From positions 2,480,001 through 2,544,000 of the forward strand of contig NZ_CP024190.1 in the NCBI RefSeq assembly GCF_003391395.1: a stretch of 64,000 nt of DNA, read 5' to 3'. Shown here piece after piece: positions 61,009-64,000 of the stretch. Made by a program: the position numbers and the translations under genes. Numbering within the stretch: the first letter of the stretch is position 1; the number at the start of each line of letters is the position of its first letter. The notes below the pieces were generated by a model. The model was given only the letters and a program-made list of their open reading frames with translations. It was not told the origin of the DNA and did not search any database. The stretch comes from Mycobacterium marinum (GTDB lineage Bacteria > Actinomycetota > Actinomycetes > Mycobacteriales > Mycobacteriaceae).

Positions 61009-63111
61009 TCAATTTTCCAATGCTCGTTCCGCGGCAGCGGCAACAGCTTCGGCGGTAAAGCCGTACTCGCGGAACAATGTCTTGTAGTCGGCCGACTCTC
61101 CGTAGTGCTCGATTGAAACGATTTCGCCGGTGTCACCGACCAGCTTGTGCCAGCACTGTGCGATGCCGGCCTCGACGGCCACTCGGGCCGAAACCGAGGG
61201 CGGCAGCACACTGTCGCGGTATTCCTCAGGCTGGGACTCAAACCACTCCACGCACGGCATCGATACCACTCGCGCGATGATGTCGTTATCCGCCAACAAC
61301 TTCCGTGCTTCGACCGCAAGCTGCACCTCGGAACCGGTGGCGATCAAAACGACGTCGGGGCCTTCGGACGAGTCACCATCGGCGCCATCGCTGAGCACGT
61401 AGCCGCCGCGGGCAACGCCCTCGGCGTTGGTGCCCGCTAGCACCGGCAGTCCCTGCCGGGTCAGGATCAGCCCGACCGGACCGCTGGTGGCGCCCCGGGC
61501 CAGGATCGTGCTCCAGGCGTACGCCGTCTCATTGGCGTCGGCCGGGCGCACCACCGAGAGCCGGGGGATCGCGCGCAGCGCCGAAAGGTGCTCGATCGGC
61601 TGGTGGGTCGGGCCGTCTTCACCAAGTCCGATCGAATCGTGGGTCCAGACGTAGATGGGGTCGATGTCCATCAGTGCCGCCAGCCGCACTGCCGGGCGCA
61701 TGTAATCGGAGAACTGCAGGAACGTGCCGCCGTAGGCGCGGGTGGGTCCGTGTAGCGCGATCCCGGAGAGGATGGCACCCATCGCGTGCTCGCGAACACC
61801 GAAGTGCAGCGTGCGGCCGTACCAGTGCGCGGTGTAGTCATCGGTAGAGATCGCTGGCGGGCCGAACGAGTCCGCGCCCTTGATGGTGGTGTTGTTGCTG
61901 CCGGCAAGGTCAGCCGAACCGCCCCACAACTCGGGGAGTTTGGGTCCGATCGCGGCCAGCACCTGTCCGGACGCTGCCCGGGTGGCCAGCGCTTTGGAAC
62001 CGGGCTCCCAGCGCGGCATGTCGGCATCCCAGCCGTCGGGCAGCTGCTGGGCCGTCAGACGGTCTAGCAAGGCCTTGCGCTGCGGTTCTCGCTGTGCCCA
62101 AGCCTCAAAGTCGGCCTGCCAGCTTTCGTGCGCCTCCTTGCCGCGCGCCACCAACCCGCGGGTGTGGGTGATGACGTCTTCGCGCACTTCGAACGTCTTG
62201 TTGGGATCGAATCCGAGGACTGTCTTGACGGCCGCCACTTCCTCGTCGCCAAGCGCCGCACCATGCACCTTGCCCGTGTTCATCATGTTCGGCGCCGGGT
62301 AGCCGATGATGGTGCGCAGCGAGATGAACGATGGCCGATCGGTGACTGCCTTCGCGTTGGCGATCGCCTCCTCGATGCCGGTGACGTTTTCGCCGCCCTC
62401 CACCTCTTGCACGTGCCAGCCGTAGGCGCGGTAGCGAGCAGCGGTGTCTTCGCACAGTGCGATGTTGGTGTCGTCCTCGATCGAGATCTTGTTGTGGTCG
62501 TAGAAGACGATGAGGTTGCCGAGCTGCTGAACGGCCGCAAGGGACGACGCCTCGGAGGTGACTCCTTCTTCGATGTCACCGTCGGAGGCGATCACGTAAA
62601 TGTGATGGTCGAAGGGGCTGGTTCCGGGTTCGGCGTCGGGGTCGAACAGGCCACGCTCATAGCGCGCCGCCATCGCCATGCCCACCGCTGAGGCCAGGCC
62701 CTGGCCCAGCGGACCGGTGGTGATCTCCACCCCGGCGGTGTGGCGGAACTCGGGATGGCCGGGAGTCTTGGATCCCCAGGTGCGCAGCGACTCGATGTCG
62801 GACAATTCAAGTCCGAAGCCGCCCAGGTAGAGCTGTATGTAGAGGGTCAGGCTGCTGTGCCCGCAGGACAGGACGAACCGGTCCCGGCCCAACCAAGTGG
62901 TGTCGCTGGGGTCGTGGCGCATCGCGCGCTGAAACAACGTGTAGGCCAGCGGGGCCAGGCTCATCGCCGTTCCCGGGTGCCCATTGCCGACCTTTTGCAC
63001 GGCGTCGGCTGCCAGCACTCGGGCCGTGTCAACCGCAGCCGAATCGATCTCGGTCCAGTCGTCGGGATGGCGCGGTTGGGTGAGCGCAGAGATCTCTTCG
63101 AGAGTGGTCAC
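61009..63111 (-). CDS. tkt: Transketolase
   Basis: It is the TPP-dependent two-carbon transferase of the pentose phosphate pathway. The 700-residue protein has the N-terminal GHPGTAMSLAPLAYTLF, the TPP/Mg motif ASDGDIEEGVTSEASS with FYDHN, and the pyrimidine-domain EHAMGAILSGIALHG plus DSIGLGEDGPTHQPIEHL. Start GTG 63111. First gene of the five-gene operon; promoter probably in the 287-nt gap to ctaB. Confidence 0.97.
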   Translation of the reverse strand: MTTLEEISALTQPRHPDDWTEIDSAAVDTARVLAADAVQKVGNGHPGTAMSLAPLAYTLFQRAMRHDPSDTTWLGRDRFVLSCGHSSLTLYIQLYLGGFGLELSDIESLRTWGSKTPGHPEFRHTAGVEITTGPLGQGLASAVGMAMAARYERGLFDPDAEPGTSPFDHHIYVIASDGDIEEGVTSEASSLAAVQQLGNLIVFYDHNKISIEDDTNIALCEDTAARYRAYGWHVQEVEGGENVTGIEEAIANAKAVTDRPSFISLRTIIGYPAPNMMNTGKVHGAALGDEEVAAVKTVLGFDPNKTFEVREDVITHTRGLVARGKEAHESWQADFEAWAQREPQRKALLDRLTAQQLPDGWDADMPRWEPGSKALATRAASGQVLAAIGPKLPELWGGSADLAGSNNTTIKGADSFGPPAISTDDYTAHWYGRTLHFGVREHAMGAILSGIALHGPTRAYGGTFLQFSDYMRPAVRLAALMDIDPIYVWTHDSIGLGEDGPTHQPIEHLSALRAIPRLSVVRPADANETAYAWSTILARGATSGPVGLILTRQGLPVLAGTNAEGVARGGYVLSDGADGDSSEGPDVVLIATGSEVQLAVEARKLLADNDIIARVVSMPCVEWFESQPEEYRDSVLPPSVSARVAVEAGIAQCWHKLVGDTGEIVSIEHYGESADYKTLFREYGFTAEAVAAAAERALEN

Positions 63112-63398
63112 AAATACAGTCCTCAGTTCTCAGGGTCATCAAACTGATCAACCCCACCCTAGTGTGGGATTGCAGGTGGTTGCAGGCCTCGATCCGGAGT
63201 ACCCATCGGGCCTGTCGGGAAAAGCTCGGATAAGCACAGTGAAAATATCCTGCCGGCCACACCGGCGTTACAGACAGTGCCGTTCTGGCGGGGAAATTAC
63301 TGTGAATCGACCCTGAGGCAGTGCTGCTGTGGTGGTGCCGTCTACCATCGTGCGTAGTAGAAGCTGTGCGCGGCTGCGAATCCTCGAGGAGTTATTGC
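63112..63398. other. tkt-ctaB divergent intergenic region
   Basis: This region of 287 nt should hold the promoters of both genes. I saw no gene and no clear -10/-35 pair. H37Rv as recalled has PE_PGRS27 here; no PE or PGRS sequence is present. Confidence 0.5.
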
Positions 63399-64000
63399 GT
63401 GAGCGTTCACGGGCGCGTCGCGCCGGGCCAGGCATCTGGCACCGCCCGGCAGCGTAGCGAGCCGGGTACTGGCACGTGGAGGAGCCGCGTGCTCGGTACG
63501 GTGCTGGCCTATCTGGCGTTGACCAAGCCGCGGGTCATCGAACTGTTGTTGGTTACCGCGATCCCGGCGATGCTGCTGGCCGACCGCGGTGCCGTTCATC
63601 CGCTGATCATTGCGAACACGCTGATCGGCGGCATGATGGCTGCCGCTGGCGCCAACACGCTCAACTGTGTGGCCGACGCCGATATCGACAAGGTGATGAA
63701 GCGAACGGCGCGCCGCCCGCTCGCGCGAGCCGCGGTGCCGACCAGAAGCGCGCTGATCTTCGGTTTGGCGCTGACCGTGGTTTCGTTCTTCTGGCTGTGG
63801 TTGAATGCCAATCTGCTGTCCGGGCTGTTGGCCCTGGCCACCGTGGCGTTCTATGTGTTCGTCTACACGCTGTTGCTCAAGCGCCGCACGTCGCAAAACG
63901 TGGTGTGGGGCGGGGCCGCCGGGTGCATGCCGGTGATGATCGGTTGGTCCGCGGTCACGGGCACCCTGGCCTGGCCGGCGCTGGCGATGTTCGCGATCAT
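63399..64000 (+). CDS. ctaB: Protohaem IX farnesyltransferase (partial, cut by window end)
   Basis: CtaB converts haem b to haem o for cytochrome aa3 oxidase, in the inner membrane. About 200 codons are present and open to the window end. The translation continues into YLALTKPRVIELLLVTAIPA, the acidic substrate motif NCVADADIDKVMKRTARRPL and further membrane helices (SFFWLWLNANLLSGLLALAT). GTG 63399 has GAGGAG at 63385-63390; the N-terminal 27 residues are an Arg/Gly/Ser-rich soluble tail like that of mycobacterial CtaB. Confidence 0.95.
   Translation, partial: MSVHGRVAPGQASGTARQRSEPGTGTWRSRVLGTVLAYLALTKPRVIELLLVTAIPAMLLADRGAVHPLIIANTLIGGMMAAAGANTLNCVADADIDKVMKRTARRPLARAAVPTRSALIFGLALTVVSFFWLWLNANLLSGLLALATVAFYVFVYTLLLKRRTSQNVVWGGAAGCMPVMIGWSAVTGTLAWPALAMFAI

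Overview
The window is a high-GC actinobacterial chromosome segment that reads as a slow-growing, non-tuberculous Mycobacterium close to the M. tuberculosis group. The evidence is near-collinearity with the recalled H37Rv segment Rv1388 (mihF) to Rv1451 (ctaB), a PE_PGRS gene, a PE-PPE esterase, an LprG/P55 pair, mycobacterial mIHF and a 13E12-type HNH gene. It is not M. tuberculosis itself: ppc and several extra genes are present, and several H37Rv genes are absent. The species cannot be named from the sequence alone.

Layout. 0.5-4.5 kb: mihF-gmk-rpoZ-coaBC-metK (nucleoid, GMP, RNA polymerase omega, CoA, SAM). 4.6-8.9 kb, minus strand: a PNPOx-family protein, an FAD monooxygenase and two HSL-type esterases (lipH, lipI); H37Rv has five more genes between the last two sets. 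8.9-11.7 kb: a YhhN-like membrane protein and a degenerate PriA. 11.7-14.2 kb: a MarR regulator flanked by two paralogous methyltransferases (Rv1403c-Rv1405c type). 14.4-18.5 kb: fmt-fmu-rpe-ribD. 18.5-20.8 kb: lprG-p55 on the minus strand. 20.9-24.6 kb: ribC, ribA2-ribH, a PH-domain membrane protein and lprH. 24.6-26.1 kb: a 13E12/HNH gene where H37Rv carries Rv1419. 26.1-31.0 kb: tightly overlapped uvrC-rapZ-cuvA-whiA. 31.1-36.2 kb: a WS/DGAT-type acyltransferase converging on the lipO-fadD12-PlsC-like lipid operon. 36.4-41.6 kb: a PE-PPE esterase, a DUF3556 membrane protein and a phytoene-dehydrogenase-like oxidoreductase. 41.6-42.4 kb: a secreted repeat protein with a 24-bp tandem array. 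42.7-45.8 kb: gap-pgk-tpiA. 45.8-51.1 kb: a three-gene accessory cassette. 51.1-54.7 kb: a proline-rich membrane protein, secG (minus) and ppc (plus). 54.8-56.6 kb: a PE_PGRS gene and a small coiled-coil protein. 56.6-63.1 kb: the pentose phosphate operon tkt-tal-zwf2-opcA-pgl. 63.4 kb to the end: ctaB, cut by the window edge.

The most interesting accessory region is 45.8-51.1 kb. A PuuP-like APC permease is translationally coupled to a 979-residue fusion of an aminoglycoside-phosphotransferase-like kinase, a degenerate M23-like domain and a class III PLP enzyme. A divergent FadR-type regulator lies next to it, and the intergenic region holds two perfect inverted repeats. This looks like a self-contained uptake, phosphorylation and phospho-lyase pathway for an amino alcohol such as ethanolamine or 5-hydroxylysine; the substrate is inference. 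It sits exactly where the usual actinobacterial gap-pgk-tpi-secG-ppc run is broken, and secG faces away from both tpiA and ppc.

No rRNA, tRNA, CRISPR array, complete insertion sequence or prophage was seen. Start codons were refined using ribosome-binding sites, 4-bp stop/start overlaps and remembered mycobacterial orthologues. All comparisons with H37Rv are from memory, not from a search.
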